From positions 19,127-83,126 of the forward strand of contig NZ_JAMXLX010000014.1 of NCBI RefSeq assembly GCF_024055605.1: DNA of 64,000 nt, read 5' to 3'. The position numbers and the translations under genes were made by a program. The DNA is from Ciceribacter sichuanensis (GTDB taxonomy: Bacteria > Pseudomonadota > Alphaproteobacteria > Rhizobiales > Rhizobiaceae). The notes under the pieces are model-generated. The model was not told where the DNA came from, searched no databases, and worked only from the letters and a program-made list of their open reading frames with translations. Positions within the stretch are counted from its first letter, which is position 1, and every line of letters starts with the position of its first letter. This document shows positions 47,461 through 56,011 of this stretch, in pieces.

Positions 47461-48078
47461 ATGAACATGATTTATAACAAAGCGCTGTCCGTCGCACTAG
47501 GCGCGGTGATTACTCTCGGATTTGCACCTTCCTCCCACGCGGTTCCACTCGGAGGACTGACGAAAGACTTGGGCCGGAGCGCGACAATACAGCTTATAGC
47601 TGTCAGCAAGCAGACTCTGGCGCCTTATGCCCATGTACGCTTTTGCGTGCAGAATCCTGACGATTGCGAAGTCAGGAATTCCCAGGAAGGTGGCATCGTG
47701 GAGCTTACGCCGGCCAAGAAACTGGAATTGCAGCGTATCAACCGCCTGGTCAATCGCTCCATGCGTCCGGAAAATGACGACCCGGGCAATGATGTATGGA
47801 AGGTCGGCGGAACAACGGGCGACTGCGAGGACTATGCGCTTACCAAGCGTCGCCGCCTCGTCGAGGCCGGCTGGCCCAGTCAGGCGCTGCGACTCGTGGT
47901 TGCGCGCACTTCGGAGGGCGAAGGACACGCCGTTCTCGCGGTTGCCACATCGGATGGCGACCTGATCCTCGACAACCGGACGGTCGCAATCAAGGAATGG
48001 CGCCGCACGGACCTGCGCATGCTGAAGATCCAGTCGGGCGAAAATCCGCGGCAGTGGTTCGATGTCGGACGTCGGTAA
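47461..48078 (+). CDS. Bacterial transglutaminase-like cysteine peptidase (BTLCP family)
   Basis: A 205-residue periplasmic protein: signal peptide 1-27 (HA/V), then a papain/transglutaminase fold with catalytic Cys122 (GDCEDYA), His156 (GHAVLAV) and Asp171 (LDN). BTLCP proteins include LapG, which cleaves surface adhesins, but most rhizobial members are uncharacterised. There is no adhesin or LapD-like c-di-GMP receptor in the window; the EPS neighbours suggest a target in polysaccharide export or matrix proteins. A GAGACGGGG site precedes ATG 47461. Confidence 0.85.
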   Translation: MNMIYNKALSVALGAVITLGFAPSSHAVPLGGLTKDLGRSATIQLIAVSKQTLAPYAHVRFCVQNPDDCEVRNSQEGGIVELTPAKKLELQRINRLVNRSMRPENDDPGNDVWKVGGTTGDCEDYALTKRRRLVEAGWPSQALRLVVARTSEGEGHAVLAVATSDGDLILDNRTVAIKEWRRTDLRMLKIQSGENPRQWFDVGRR

Positions 48079-48364
48079 CCCGGTTTTTCCGGCTCCGGCC
48101 AATTTTGGGCGGACCTGACAGACAGGCCGTCCAAGGCGCGAAAAACACGAATCTCGGCGTCGGAAGCGCTCCGCTCCGGCGTCACAGCCAGGCTATTCAT
48201 CTCAGGTTTCGCGCGGTATCCTCAAGACCGGACACGCTCGTTCCACCGCTTGACACGATACCGCCTCTTTCCAACACTACCCCCCGACAGAAGCTCGCCG
48301 ACAGGCGTGGCAATCCGGACCGGCCGGACCGGCTCAATCGCCGTCATCAGGAAGGGTAGATCGA

Positions 48365-49510
48365 GTGGCAGTACCTCCGAAACCTCGAAGGCTCCTGCGT
48401 GGGCTCGCGGCATGTGTGATCGGTCTTTCGTTTCTGACGACGATCGATATGACAGAGGCGGCGGCCAGCCTGCGTTACCCTCTCTCCTTGCCTGAAAATT
48501 CCGCGGCCACGGCCCATTACGAGAAGCCATTCGCCTGCGAAAAGCCGGTTCCGCCGATGGTGGACATGTCGAATATCGGCACCTTCTACAAACCGGGATC
48601 GACGCAATCGGTCGTCGACAAGCAAGCGATGGCCGCCTATGTCAAGCGGAACCGGCTGGTCGACAAGACGCGGGCTTCGCTCAGGCAGATGGTCCGGCGT
48701 GCAGTAACATCGCCCAACGATCGCGCACGCATCGGGCCGTGCATCATGCGCCAGCTCGTCATATGGGCAAAGGCGGACGCTCTCCTCGGCAACCTCGACG
48801 ACAATGATCCGAAGGGCCGCAGGCAGGCGATCCTGATTACCGCCTTCGGCATGAAAAGCTTCACGGACGCCTACTCCGTGGCACTTCAGCTCGGCGCACC
48901 GACAAAGGATCAACGCGTGATCGTCGAAGGCTGGCTTGGCAGGCTCGGCGACGCCATCGTCGCCGAATTCACGCCCCCTTCCGCGCCACGGCCGAAAAGA
49001 GACCAATGGCTCGATCGCAACGCCAATACCCGTTACTGGGGAGCGTCCGCAGTCGGGCTGGTCGCCACGCTCACGCAAGACAGCCACCAGCTCGATTGGG
49101 CGATGAACGTGCTTCACACCGGTCTTTCCGAGAGTGCCGCCGATGGCGGTTTTCCTGCGGAGCTTTCCCGGGGAGGCAGAGCGCTCCACTACCAGATTTT
49201 TGCAATGAAGGCGCTGACACTACTTGTCGCCATCGCCGACGAGAACGGACGTGCGCTTTCCAGCGAAGACGAGCAACGTCTTGCTGCAGCGGCGCGCTTC
49301 TCGGCGGATGCCTACGAGAAGCCCGAGATCATCGCGAAAAGAACTGGCCAGGAACAGCTCAAGAAGCCGGAAATGGTGGATTGGATGCTGCTCCTCAGCC
49401 AGCATTTCGTCACCGGCAACCCCGATCTCATGACGAGGCTGCGCACGGTCGCGTCGAATTTCGATCCGAGCGAAAGCGATTATCTCATCGGGTTCGTCAA
49501 GCCCGAATGA
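48365..49510 (+). CDS. Alginate-lyase-fold protein (PL5 AlgL-like) with altered catalytic residues
   Basis: A 381-residue exported protein: signal (about 10-33), then an (alpha/alpha) toroid with AlgL hallmarks - RNANTRYWGASAV (219-229), LDWAM, DGGFPAELSRGGRALHYQIFA (260-280). In P. aeruginosa AlgL the corresponding block is N-H-S-Y-W; here the His position is Thr222, while Arg272 and Tyr276 of the RALxY block are retained. It may be a lyase with another substrate, or a non-catalytic polysaccharide-binding protein. GTG 48365 (AGGAAGGG upstream) is the likely start. Neighbours place it with EPS production. Confidence 0.78.
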   Translation: MAVPPKPRRLLRGLAACVIGLSFLTTIDMTEAAASLRYPLSLPENSAATAHYEKPFACEKPVPPMVDMSNIGTFYKPGSTQSVVDKQAMAAYVKRNRLVDKTRASLRQMVRRAVTSPNDRARIGPCIMRQLVIWAKADALLGNLDDNDPKGRRQAILITAFGMKSFTDAYSVALQLGAPTKDQRVIVEGWLGRLGDAIVAEFTPPSAPRPKRDQWLDRNANTRYWGASAVGLVATLTQDSHQLDWAMNVLHTGLSESAADGGFPAELSRGGRALHYQIFAMKALTLLVAIADENGRALSSEDEQRLAAAARFSADAYEKPEIIAKRTGQEQLKKPEMVDWMLLLSQHFVTGNPDLMTRLRTVASNFDPSESDYLIGFVKPE

Positions 49511-49712
49511 ACCGCCCCCGCATCCCTGAAGGGCGCCTTCGTTACATCCCGCCACGCCTTTGGAGATCGCTTCACCGGCCATGCCGAAGGCGATTTCCTT
49601 ACAATTGACAACATATCGTAAACCATACACACTGGCTCTGCTTCTGGAGGAAAGCCCAGAGCGCGTCGCGCCCTGGAGTAGACGAGCCCTTTTTCTCAAA
49701 ACGGGAACGTAT

Positions 49713-49910
49713 ATGGAAAAGACAGAAGTTAAATCCAGGCTTATCGCCTCGGCGTCTTATGACGACCGCTCGCATCTGCTTTATGTGCATCTCCACACCG
49801 GCGAAACAAAGTCGCTGGTAGCGCCCCGCTCAATGTACGAAAACCTGGTGAGCGCGGAATCGCCCGGCTGGTATTACACCCGTCACATCAGTCCCCTCGC
49901 AAAGGGCTAG
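49713..49910 (+). CDS. KTSC-domain small protein
   Basis: A 65-residue protein with a single KTSC domain: SASYDDRSHLLYVHLHTGETKSLV ... YENLVSAESPGWYYTRHISP. These small cytoplasmic domains occur alone or fused to nucleases and tRNA synthetases; the function is unclear. ATG 49713 was chosen (ACGGGAAC upstream), as the earlier in-frame sequence is not domain-like. It converges with the O-antigen ligase gene and overlaps it by four bases. Confidence 0.7.
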   Translation: MEKTEVKSRLIASASYDDRSHLLYVHLHTGETKSLVAPRSMYENLVSAESPGWYYTRHISPLAKG

Positions 49911-51448
49911 GCGTTCTCCGATTTGCGATGTCCGTGGCTGGACCGTATGCGGTAGCGCCCCGATCCCCGCTGGTCTGACGGAGAAACAGCGCCCGTGGCC
50001 CTGCCGAGGCAAATGCTGACGACCGGCCCCATCAGCAGGGCGAATACAAGCGAGAACCCGGGGATCTGCAGCGAAAAATCGACGGCCGAATGCAGCGCGA
50101 CCAGAAGCAGCGCCGCAAGACCAAGGCAGGCGGCAAACCTGTATTCCCGACGCTCGCGGATGCCCCGAACGAGGATATGGACAAGACTTCCCATCACGAT
50201 GACCGCAACTAGCGGAAACATGATGCCAAGGGTGAGCGTTCCTTCGAGATAGACGTTGTGCGCCTTATCCCAGGTCGCGAAGACACCGCATGCGGGATCG
50301 CGATAGGCCGGGAAGACTTCCTGGAATGACGCAAGGCCCGACCCCCAGGGAAAATGATCCTTCACGCTCGCGACAATTCCCGGAAGGGTGCAAAAACGCG
50401 GATCCTCGGCGCCGCGCACCTCGGCACGAAGCAACACGTTCCCGCCAAGGACCGCAAGGATGACCAGAAAGATCAGGGGCAGACCGACGAGAAGCCCCAG
50501 ACGCCTGGCAATTCCAACCTTCGGCCGGCTGGCAAAACTTGCACGCTGCGTTCGACTGTAACGGGTCGAACCGAGGAGAATGCCCAGCAGGGACAGACTG
50601 ACGAACGTCAAACCGACACCGGCTCGCGACTTCGTCATCAGCAGGGCGAGCAGGCTCGCCGCCAGCAAGCCAGCGTAAAACAGGCCCTGTCTCCGTTCTA
50701 CGCTCCATCCTTTCGCTTGGGGCCGGGGCTGCGCGAGAGTGGAAAGAAACCGGCGGAAATCCACGTCCTTGGTGGAGCGCCACAACAATGTGAGCAGAAG
50801 CAGCGAAACAATTCCGAAGAAGGTCGCCGCAGTGTTCCGGTTGACGAAAAAGCCCGTGAGGCTGTCGAGATAGGCCGTTTTCTCGACGAAAAGCAGCATT
50901 CTGGGCGCAAAGACGAACTGCAGGATCGAGAGAATGGCGATGACACCGCCGGCGACACCGTAGAGCCGCAGTGCCCGTTCTGCTTCCCCGTCCCTCCGGA
51001 ACAGCAGAAGCGAAAGCATGAACACACCGAAGGGCAGCGCAATCTTGAGGTATGCTCCGAGGTCATCGCCGGGCGTTACGGAAATGCTGGCGTGCACATC
51101 GGGGTTCAGCTTGCGGACTTCGAGCCATGCCGGATGAACCGGCCATCCCTCCGGCAAGGGAGCAGTCTGGAAGACGATCCAGGCGAGGAGGATGAGCAAC
51201 ACGACAAGGCTTAGCACAACCGGCGTGCGAACATTGCCCGCAATGCCGGCCGAGATCACCGCAAGCACCAGCAACAGGTACACAAATGCGGTTTCAATGG
51301 CCACTGTAATGGGATCGTTTGCGCCGTAGTTCAGGAGAGAAACGACAATGCTGAACCAGAAGGCCAACCTCAGGATATCGGTCAAACGCGCGCCTGACCC
51401 GACCTTTTCACCGGGACCTGCGGCAAGACGTCTTTGGCTGGTTTGCAT
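49907..51448 (-). CDS. O-antigen ligase / Wzy-type polysaccharide polymerase
   Basis: A 513-residue polytopic membrane protein with about 11-12 TM helices and the Wzy_C/O-antigen ligase domain: a large periplasmic loop near 330-395 with DHFPWGSGLASFQEVFPAY and AHNVYLE. Equivalent to ExoQ in the EPS machinery, it would polymerise repeat units or ligate the glycan. Its C-terminal tail is short, basic and Ser/Arg-rich. ATG 51448 with GAGGC upstream. There is a 913-bp gene-poor region upstream of it. Confidence 0.85.
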   Translation of the reverse strand: MQTSQRRLAAGPGEKVGSGARLTDILRLAFWFSIVVSLLNYGANDPITVAIETAFVYLLLVLAVISAGIAGNVRTPVVLSLVVLLILLAWIVFQTAPLPEGWPVHPAWLEVRKLNPDVHASISVTPGDDLGAYLKIALPFGVFMLSLLLFRRDGEAERALRLYGVAGGVIAILSILQFVFAPRMLLFVEKTAYLDSLTGFFVNRNTAATFFGIVSLLLLTLLWRSTKDVDFRRFLSTLAQPRPQAKGWSVERRQGLFYAGLLAASLLALLMTKSRAGVGLTFVSLSLLGILLGSTRYSRTQRASFASRPKVGIARRLGLLVGLPLIFLVILAVLGGNVLLRAEVRGAEDPRFCTLPGIVASVKDHFPWGSGLASFQEVFPAYRDPACGVFATWDKAHNVYLEGTLTLGIMFPLVAVIVMGSLVHILVRGIRERREYRFAACLGLAALLLVALHSAVDFSLQIPGFSLVFALLMGPVVSICLGRATGAVSPSDQRGSGRYRIRSSHGHRKSENA

Positions 51449-52361
51449 TGAAAATATGCCTCAAGAATAGTCGCTGCACTCCTCTATTATCTCTTCCACT
51501 TTGTCAAACTTCAGCGCTGCGTATAGTTCGGCGAATCTGCCTCTCGCACCTGGCTTTGTGCAGCGCATTGTCGACCGCTCTCCATGCGGCACGAAAGCCG
51601 GAAGTAACTTTGGGGGAGACGGCAGCCTGAACGGCGGGAAAGGACTTCCGCAAGGCTGAATCCTGTTTCCATGTCCCCTTTCGGGACCGACATCAAAAGC
51701 AACTTTCGCGCTACAAACAAATATTCAACACAACCTCCCGAAACTATCAACAACGGGATCAACGCCAGTAGCAACAGCCACATCACAACGGGAAAACTCG
51801 AGGCTGAATTTGATAATATTCAACAAAATCAAAGGCAAGTTAAGTTGTAACGATCGTTGCAACGTCAATTTCAAAGATGATATTGCGACGCAACATATTG
51901 ACAAGCTTTCGTCGATGCGAAACAAAGACAGTATAAAATTCGGAAAACTTAACGGTTAACGGCCGCTTTATGCGCCGTGAGTGTAACTCGCTTTGTAAAG
52001 AGTGGACGACAAGGGTTACCGTCGATATGCCGCACACGCACACCGCCGCACCGGGGACAAGCATGCAGGCAAAAGCCGGCGCCGGTTCCCTGTCGTCGGC
52101 GGTGAACCGCTCGTCCCTTCGAGCCTTATCACTCGGTGAAAACAATCGTATCGACCCAAAAAAGGCCGATGTTTTGCGATTGAATATCGGTTCCAGCCGG
52201 GATGATGCTTGCATCGTCCACACTCTTGGCGCCGTCGGACAGGTTTCGCCCGACCAGCCGCGCTCCAACGACGTCAACCGGTTTCGCAGCTGTCCGATCC
52301 GCCCGACGGCATCCAGACAGTTTTCGAGAATTTCGATGTTAACAATTCACGGGTTACCAGC
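51449..52361. other. Long AT-rich intergenic region upstream of pssD and the Wzy-type gene
   Basis: 913 bp with no secure gene. 51700-51960 is notably AT-rich compared with the window. It includes a near-perfect 20-bp palindrome GTTGTAACGA/TCGTTGCAAC (51844-51863) and TTGACA (51898-51903), whose matching -10 is not clear. Two weak frames are listed separately (51511-51783 minus; 51970-52365 plus). It is a plausible site for EPS-regulator binding (MucR/Ros-type proteins prefer AT-rich targets). Confidence 0.4.
51511..51783 (-). CDS. Doubtful small membrane protein
   Basis: A 90-residue frame starting MWLLLLALIPLLIVSGGCVEYLF, a plausible TM/signal segment, followed by a hydrophilic Ser/Arg-rich tail that looks less protein-like. 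There is no ribosome site before ATG 51783. Listed only because the N-terminus is plausible. Confidence 0.25.
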   Translation of the reverse strand: MWLLLLALIPLLIVSGGCVEYLFVARKLLLMSVPKGDMETGFSLAEVLSRRSGCRLPQSYFRLSCRMESGRQCAAQSQVREADSPNYTQR

Positions 52362-52365
52362 ATGA
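51970..52365 (+). CDS. Doubtful open frame overlapping the pssD start
   Basis: A 131-residue frame with no recognisable domain. Its TGA overlaps the pssD ATG (ATGA at 52362-52365), the pattern of translational coupling, but composition is Arg/Ser-rich without a fold-like pattern and the start is unclear. It could be a leader, a decayed gene or chance. Confidence 0.25.
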   Translation: MRRECNSLCKEWTTRVTVDMPHTHTAAPGTSMQAKAGAGSLSSAVNRSSLRALSLGENNRIDPKKADVLRLNIGSSRDDACIVHTLGAVGQVSPDQPRSNDVNRFRSCPIRPTASRQFSRISMLTIHGLPA

Positions 52366-52811
52366 AGAACACCATTCTTGCGGTCGCATCCAGCGGAGGC
52401 CATTGGCAGCAGCTTCTGCTCGTGTCCGAAGCCTTCGAGGACATGTCGCCTGTTTTCGTGACGACCAAGGAAGAACTGCTGCGGCAAGCAGGCAAGGTCG
52501 ATGGCCATGTGGTCGTGGACTGCAATCGCAATCGTCCGCTGCTCATGCTGACCTGCATCCGCCAATGCGCCGGCATCGTGTTTTCGCGGCGGCCGAAGGT
52601 CATCATCTCCACCGGTGCGGCACCGGGCATCATCTGCATCGCCTTCGGCAAGTTGATCGGCGCCAAAACGATCTGGATCGACAGTTTCGCGAATGTGGAA
52701 AAACTGTCCATGTCCGGCAAGATCGCCCGCTATATATCGGACAAGTGGCTGACCCAGTGGGAACATCTGAGCGACGCGTCTGGTCCCAGCTATCACGGGG
52801 CGCTGCTATGA
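52362..52811 (+). CDS. pssD: PssD, Alg14-like glycosyltransferase membrane-anchoring subunit
   Basis: A 149-residue GT28-type half enzyme with N-terminal ASSGGHWQQLLL, ISTGAAPGIICIAFGK and SFANVEKLS blocks of the Alg14 family. It pairs with PssE to transfer the second sugar (glucuronic acid in Rhizobium leguminosarum) onto the lipid-linked EPS unit. ATG 52362 was chosen because homologues begin there. The TGA overlaps the pssE start (ATGA). Confidence 0.9.
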   Translation: MKNTILAVASSGGHWQQLLLVSEAFEDMSPVFVTTKEELLRQAGKVDGHVVVDCNRNRPLLMLTCIRQCAGIVFSRRPKVIISTGAAPGIICIAFGKLIGAKTIWIDSFANVEKLSMSGKIARYISDKWLTQWEHLSDASGPSYHGALL

Positions 52812-53290
52812 TCGTCGTCACGGTAGGCACCCAGCTACCCTTCGATCGTCTGATCCGGATGATCGACGAGCTGGCTCCCGGGTTGGATCGCGATGTCTTC
52901 GCGCAGACCGGCGTCGGCACCTATGTTCCGCAGAACATGGAATGGAGTTCGACGGTCGAGGCATCGGATTTCGACAAGAAGCTCAAGGCCTGCTCGGTCA
53001 TTATTGCCCATGCGGGGATCGGCACCGTGCTGAAGGCTTACAAATATGCCAAGCCCATCATCCTGGTGCCGAGGCTCTCTTCGCTCGGCGAGCATCGCAA
53101 CGACCACCAACTCGCCACCGTTTCCCAGCTTCGCCAGCGCGAAGGCATCTACATTGCGGAGAACAAGCAGGATCTCGAAAAGCTGCTGAGCCAGCAGCTC
53201 GATCCGGCAACGCCATCCGAGGACGTCGCGGCAAGTGCCGCCAGACTGCGCGGCTATGTTCGCAGCTCCATCCTGGAGATGCTCGGCTGA
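52808..53290 (+). CDS. pssE: PssE, Alg13-like catalytic glycosyltransferase subunit
   Basis: A 160-residue Alg13-type protein (GT28 C-domain): MIVVTVGTQLPFDRLIRMID at the start, nucleotide-sugar binding AHAGIGTVLKA and SSLGEHRNDHQ. It supplies the nucleotide-sugar-binding half complementing PssD. Coupled to pssD by ATGA. The initiating glycosyltransferase of the pathway is not in the window. Confidence 0.9.
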   Translation: MIVVTVGTQLPFDRLIRMIDELAPGLDRDVFAQTGVGTYVPQNMEWSSTVEASDFDKKLKACSVIIAHAGIGTVLKAYKYAKPIILVPRLSSLGEHRNDHQLATVSQLRQREGIYIAENKQDLEKLLSQQLDPATPSEDVAASAARLRGYVRSSILEMLG

Positions 53291-53292
53291 GT

Positions 53293-53457
53293 TTGCCGGC
53301 ACCGGTTTTCTCGTCTCACACGGAATATGGGGCCAAACCGGTTGACCTCGCGGATGGCATCTTTCTGCCTACCCATGGCGTGTTGACAGCCCTCACCCCG
53401 CCCGAACCTGCTGCAGGCCTATTGAGTGCGCTGCGGGATCGGGTAAGGGGAAACTAG
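53293..53457 (+). CDS. Doubtful short frame after pssE
   Basis: A 54-codon frame opening with TTG two bases after the pssE stop and reading LADGIFLPTHGVLTALTPPEPAAGLLSALRD in its middle, which is protein-like in composition. No ribosome site is clear and no family is recognised. The rest of 53458-53763 shows no convincing gene. Confidence 0.2.
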   Translation: MPAPVFSSHTEYGAKPVDLADGIFLPTHGVLTALTPPEPAAGLLSALRDRVRGN

Positions 53458-53763
53458 GCAATTGGCAGGTGTCGAGATCATTCCCCAAACGAGCCGGTTC
53501 ATCTCATAGAAACGATATCGCAATTTCTCACGAAACGCGTGGCGCGCGGAACAAACCGCTGCCCATGACCGGTTGCCGAAACCTGTCTCCTCTGGCACAG
53601 CTTCAGTTTGTTCTTTTCAGGATTATTGATGAACCGAACCGTCTGCCTGTTCCCATCTCACCGCGGAACCATCCTATCCGCCGTGAAGGGTTTCCGGCAG
53701 CGTGGCTGGTTCAGTCGGGAACGACCTGCGATAGCCTTCGACAACACAGGGATTTCTGCGTGA

Positions 53764-54564
53764 ATGCTTAATATCTGGAGATCACTCTTCGGAAGCTCGT
53801 CCAGGCAGACGCAGCCGGCAGCGCGGCGCCGTCGTATCGACCTTGGCGAGGCGTTGCCGCCCTACACGCTCTATGCGGTGGGAGACGTGCACGGCTGCCT
53901 GAACGAGCTTCTCGCAGTTGAAACCAGAATTCGCGAAGATATCGTGGCCAGCGAAGCCCCGGGGCTGATCGTCTATCTCGGCGATTATGTCGATCGCGGG
54001 CCGCAATCGGCCGGCGTGCTCAATCACCTCAGCGGCCCGAACAACGACAAGCGCATGCGTCGGCTGCCGCTCTGCGGCAATCACGACGCAATCTTCGCCG
54101 CCTTTGCGAGGGATCCGGCGAACCATATGGAATGGATCGATCACGGCGGTCGCCAGACGATGCTTTCCTATGGCATCGACATCGACGAGTTGCTGACGCG
54201 GGTGCGCCGACGTCCCGACGAGGTGGCGCGTGTTCTGCAGCAAGCGATCCCGGCGCGGCATCTGTCCTTCATCGACGTCCTGCCGATCAGCCTGCGGGTC
54301 GGCCCGTTTCTCTTCGTGCATGCCGGAATTCGTCCCGGCGTGGCGTTACCGGACCAGACCGACGAGGACATGCTCTGGATTCGCGAACCCTTTCTCAGCG
54401 CGGGTCCGCAGTTGCCGTTTACCGTCGTGCACGGTCATTCGCCCGTCCCGGAACCGGATTTCGGCCGCTCGCGCATCGGCATCGACACAGGCGCGTATGG
54501 TTCTGGTAAGCTTTCGGTGCTTAAGATCGCCAATGGCGTGCCTTCCTTGCTCAATCCGTCGTGA
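53764..54564 (+). CDS. PPP-type metallophosphoesterase (serine/threonine phosphatase-like)
   Basis: A 266-residue calcineurin-like phosphoesterase of the PPP/ApaH group: GDVHG (40-44), GDYVDRG (73-79), GNHD (about 104-107), later FVHAGI and VHGHSPV supplying metal-ligand histidines. It hydrolyses phospho-Ser/Thr/Tyr or dinucleoside polyphosphates; the substrate is not predictable. It lies beside EPS genes with a BY-kinase but no Wzb-type low-molecular-weight phosphatase, so a role in dephosphorylating EPS machinery is possible. ATG 53764 has only a weak CAGGG upstream. Confidence 0.88.
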   Translation: MLNIWRSLFGSSSRQTQPAARRRRIDLGEALPPYTLYAVGDVHGCLNELLAVETRIREDIVASEAPGLIVYLGDYVDRGPQSAGVLNHLSGPNNDKRMRRLPLCGNHDAIFAAFARDPANHMEWIDHGGRQTMLSYGIDIDELLTRVRRRPDEVARVLQQAIPARHLSFIDVLPISLRVGPFLFVHAGIRPGVALPDQTDEDMLWIREPFLSAGPQLPFTVVHGHSPVPEPDFGRSRIGIDTGAYGSGKLSVLKIANGVPSLLNPS

Positions 54565-54669
54565 AGCGGGGGGCCGACGTGAAACTGGGGTCGTGCATGC
54601 GCCATTACCGAGGTCATTGCCTATCCTGCCACTGAGGGGTGGCCGGCACGTTATCGAGTGGTTCCCAGA

Positions 54670-55374
54670 ATGACGCCTGAACCATCGCCGCAGGGACCGA
54701 GCAAGCCGAAAAGGCCGGCGTGGAAGACACCGTTCCTGATCTTCCTTCTCGTCTTCACGATCCCGATTGCAGTGACGGTCCTCTTTGCCAATGGCGGACG
54801 CAACCTCGCGCGAATCGCCGCCATTCTGCACATCGATCTTTCACCGAAGAAGGAAGAAGTCGTCATCAGGAAGGGCCGGGTCCATGCGCCGCCTGCTCGA
54901 CCACCGGTTCTCTCCCGCTCCTTTTCACCATCCGAGACCGCGCGACTGCTGCCGATGAATCTCAATCGTACGGCGGAAGAAATCTGCCTCGGGCTCACAT
55001 CGGTGGCATCGAACGCAACTCCGACCTTTACACCGGCGGCTGAAGATGCCTGGGAATGCACCGCTTCGGTTGCCTTTCCCGACACCTCGAATTCGATCTT
55101 CCTACAGATTAGAGGCACGGAACAACGGGTGAGAACCATCCGCGTCAAGTACAACCTGATCGATCCCTCTCATCTCGACGAGATGTTCAATCCATCCGTT
55201 CAGCTGATCCGTTATATCCGGCCGGAAACCGCCATGATCGATCTTTCCGGAATGAAAGACATCATGGTAACGGGCAAGGAAAAATACATCATGTTCGGCA
55301 CCGACCGCATCTCGATGAAGCAGGAACTGATGGATGCCAGACGCTACAACCTGCTGATAACCGCAGCGCAATAA
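54670..55374 (+). CDS. Membrane-anchored protein of unknown function at EPS locus end
   Basis: A 234-residue protein with a Pro-rich cytoplasmic start, one TM (about 20-40), a linker and a periplasmic domain with two cysteines (CLGLTS and WECTASV) near 105 and 130. I do not recognise a characterised family; similar single-TM proteins occur in rhizobial genomes. ATG 54670 preferred over GTG 54658. It follows the phosphatase and converges with hutD. Confidence 0.6.
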   Translation: MTPEPSPQGPSKPKRPAWKTPFLIFLLVFTIPIAVTVLFANGGRNLARIAAILHIDLSPKKEEVVIRKGRVHAPPARPPVLSRSFSPSETARLLPMNLNRTAEEICLGLTSVASNATPTFTPAAEDAWECTASVAFPDTSNSIFLQIRGTEQRVRTIRVKYNLIDPSHLDEMFNPSVQLIRYIRPETAMIDLSGMKDIMVTGKEKYIMFGTDRISMKQELMDARRYNLLITAAQ

Positions 55375-55379
55375 CGCTC

Positions 55380-55958
55380 TTACGCAGACGCCCGGGAAAG
55401 CTCGATGAGGAAGACCTCTTCCCACGCTGACGGAAGAAGACGCAAGCGGGTACCGCGCTTCAAACCCATCAACGTATCGAGAGGCCGCGCGCTCAGACGG
55501 CTTTCCAATGCCTCGACATCGACCTCACCGTTGAAGACCACCATCATCTCGTCGCATCCAACCTCGATGGCGAGCGGCTCCCCTATGACGATGCGCTTCA
55601 TGATATGGGTAAAATATTCCCGCCTCGTCATGACGTTGAGATCGGTCGTCTCCCCAGAAATGACCGAGCCATCGATCGGTGTTTCGCCGGCAAACGAATA
55701 AGGATCACCGTCTCGTTGAAGCGTGATTTCTCCGTCCCCCGACGCCAACACGATGCCCTCGCCCTGCAAGACCGCGATCGTCCGGTCTATCCCTTCGAAG
55801 CGGGAGAAAGGTCCAGGCCCTGCGACCGTCGCCATGCTGACCCGCCAGAGGAATTCCGGATGGATTTCCCCGTCGAGGTGAACAGCCAGTTCGCGGGTCA
55901 GTCCACCGCCATTCTTCCAGGGAACGGCCACCAGATTGTCGAAACGGAGAAGTTCCAC
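55380..55958 (-). CDS. hutD: HutD family protein
   Basis: A 192-residue cupin-type protein: VPWKNGGGLTREL and FSRFEGIDRTIAVLQGEG are the HutD hallmarks. HutD is thought to set an upper limit on hut activity, possibly binding formylglutamate; biochemistry is unsettled. GTG 55958 is preceded by AGGAGGTGAGC, a near-perfect ribosome site. Last gene of the hutIHGUD operon. Confidence 0.88.
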   Translation of the reverse strand: MELLRFDNLVAVPWKNGGGLTRELAVHLDGEIHPEFLWRVSMATVAGPGPFSRFEGIDRTIAVLQGEGIVLASGDGEITLQRDGDPYSFAGETPIDGSVISGETTDLNVMTRREYFTHIMKRIVIGEPLAIEVGCDEMMVVFNGEVDVEALESRLSARPLDTLMGLKRGTRLRLLPSAWEEVFLIELSRASA

Positions 55959-56011
55959 TTGCTCACCTCCTGTCGACAGGCTTCCCGAAAGCGGGAGGCC
56001 CTGCAGGTCCG

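Noticed and set aside
51898..51937. TTGACA and TATAAA as a promoter for pssD
   Set aside because: The spacing between the two boxes is 28 bp, too long for sigma-70.
53469..53771. 100-codon frame before the phosphatase
   Set aside because: No ribosome site, no domain, overlaps the phosphatase start, and codon use unlike the neighbours.
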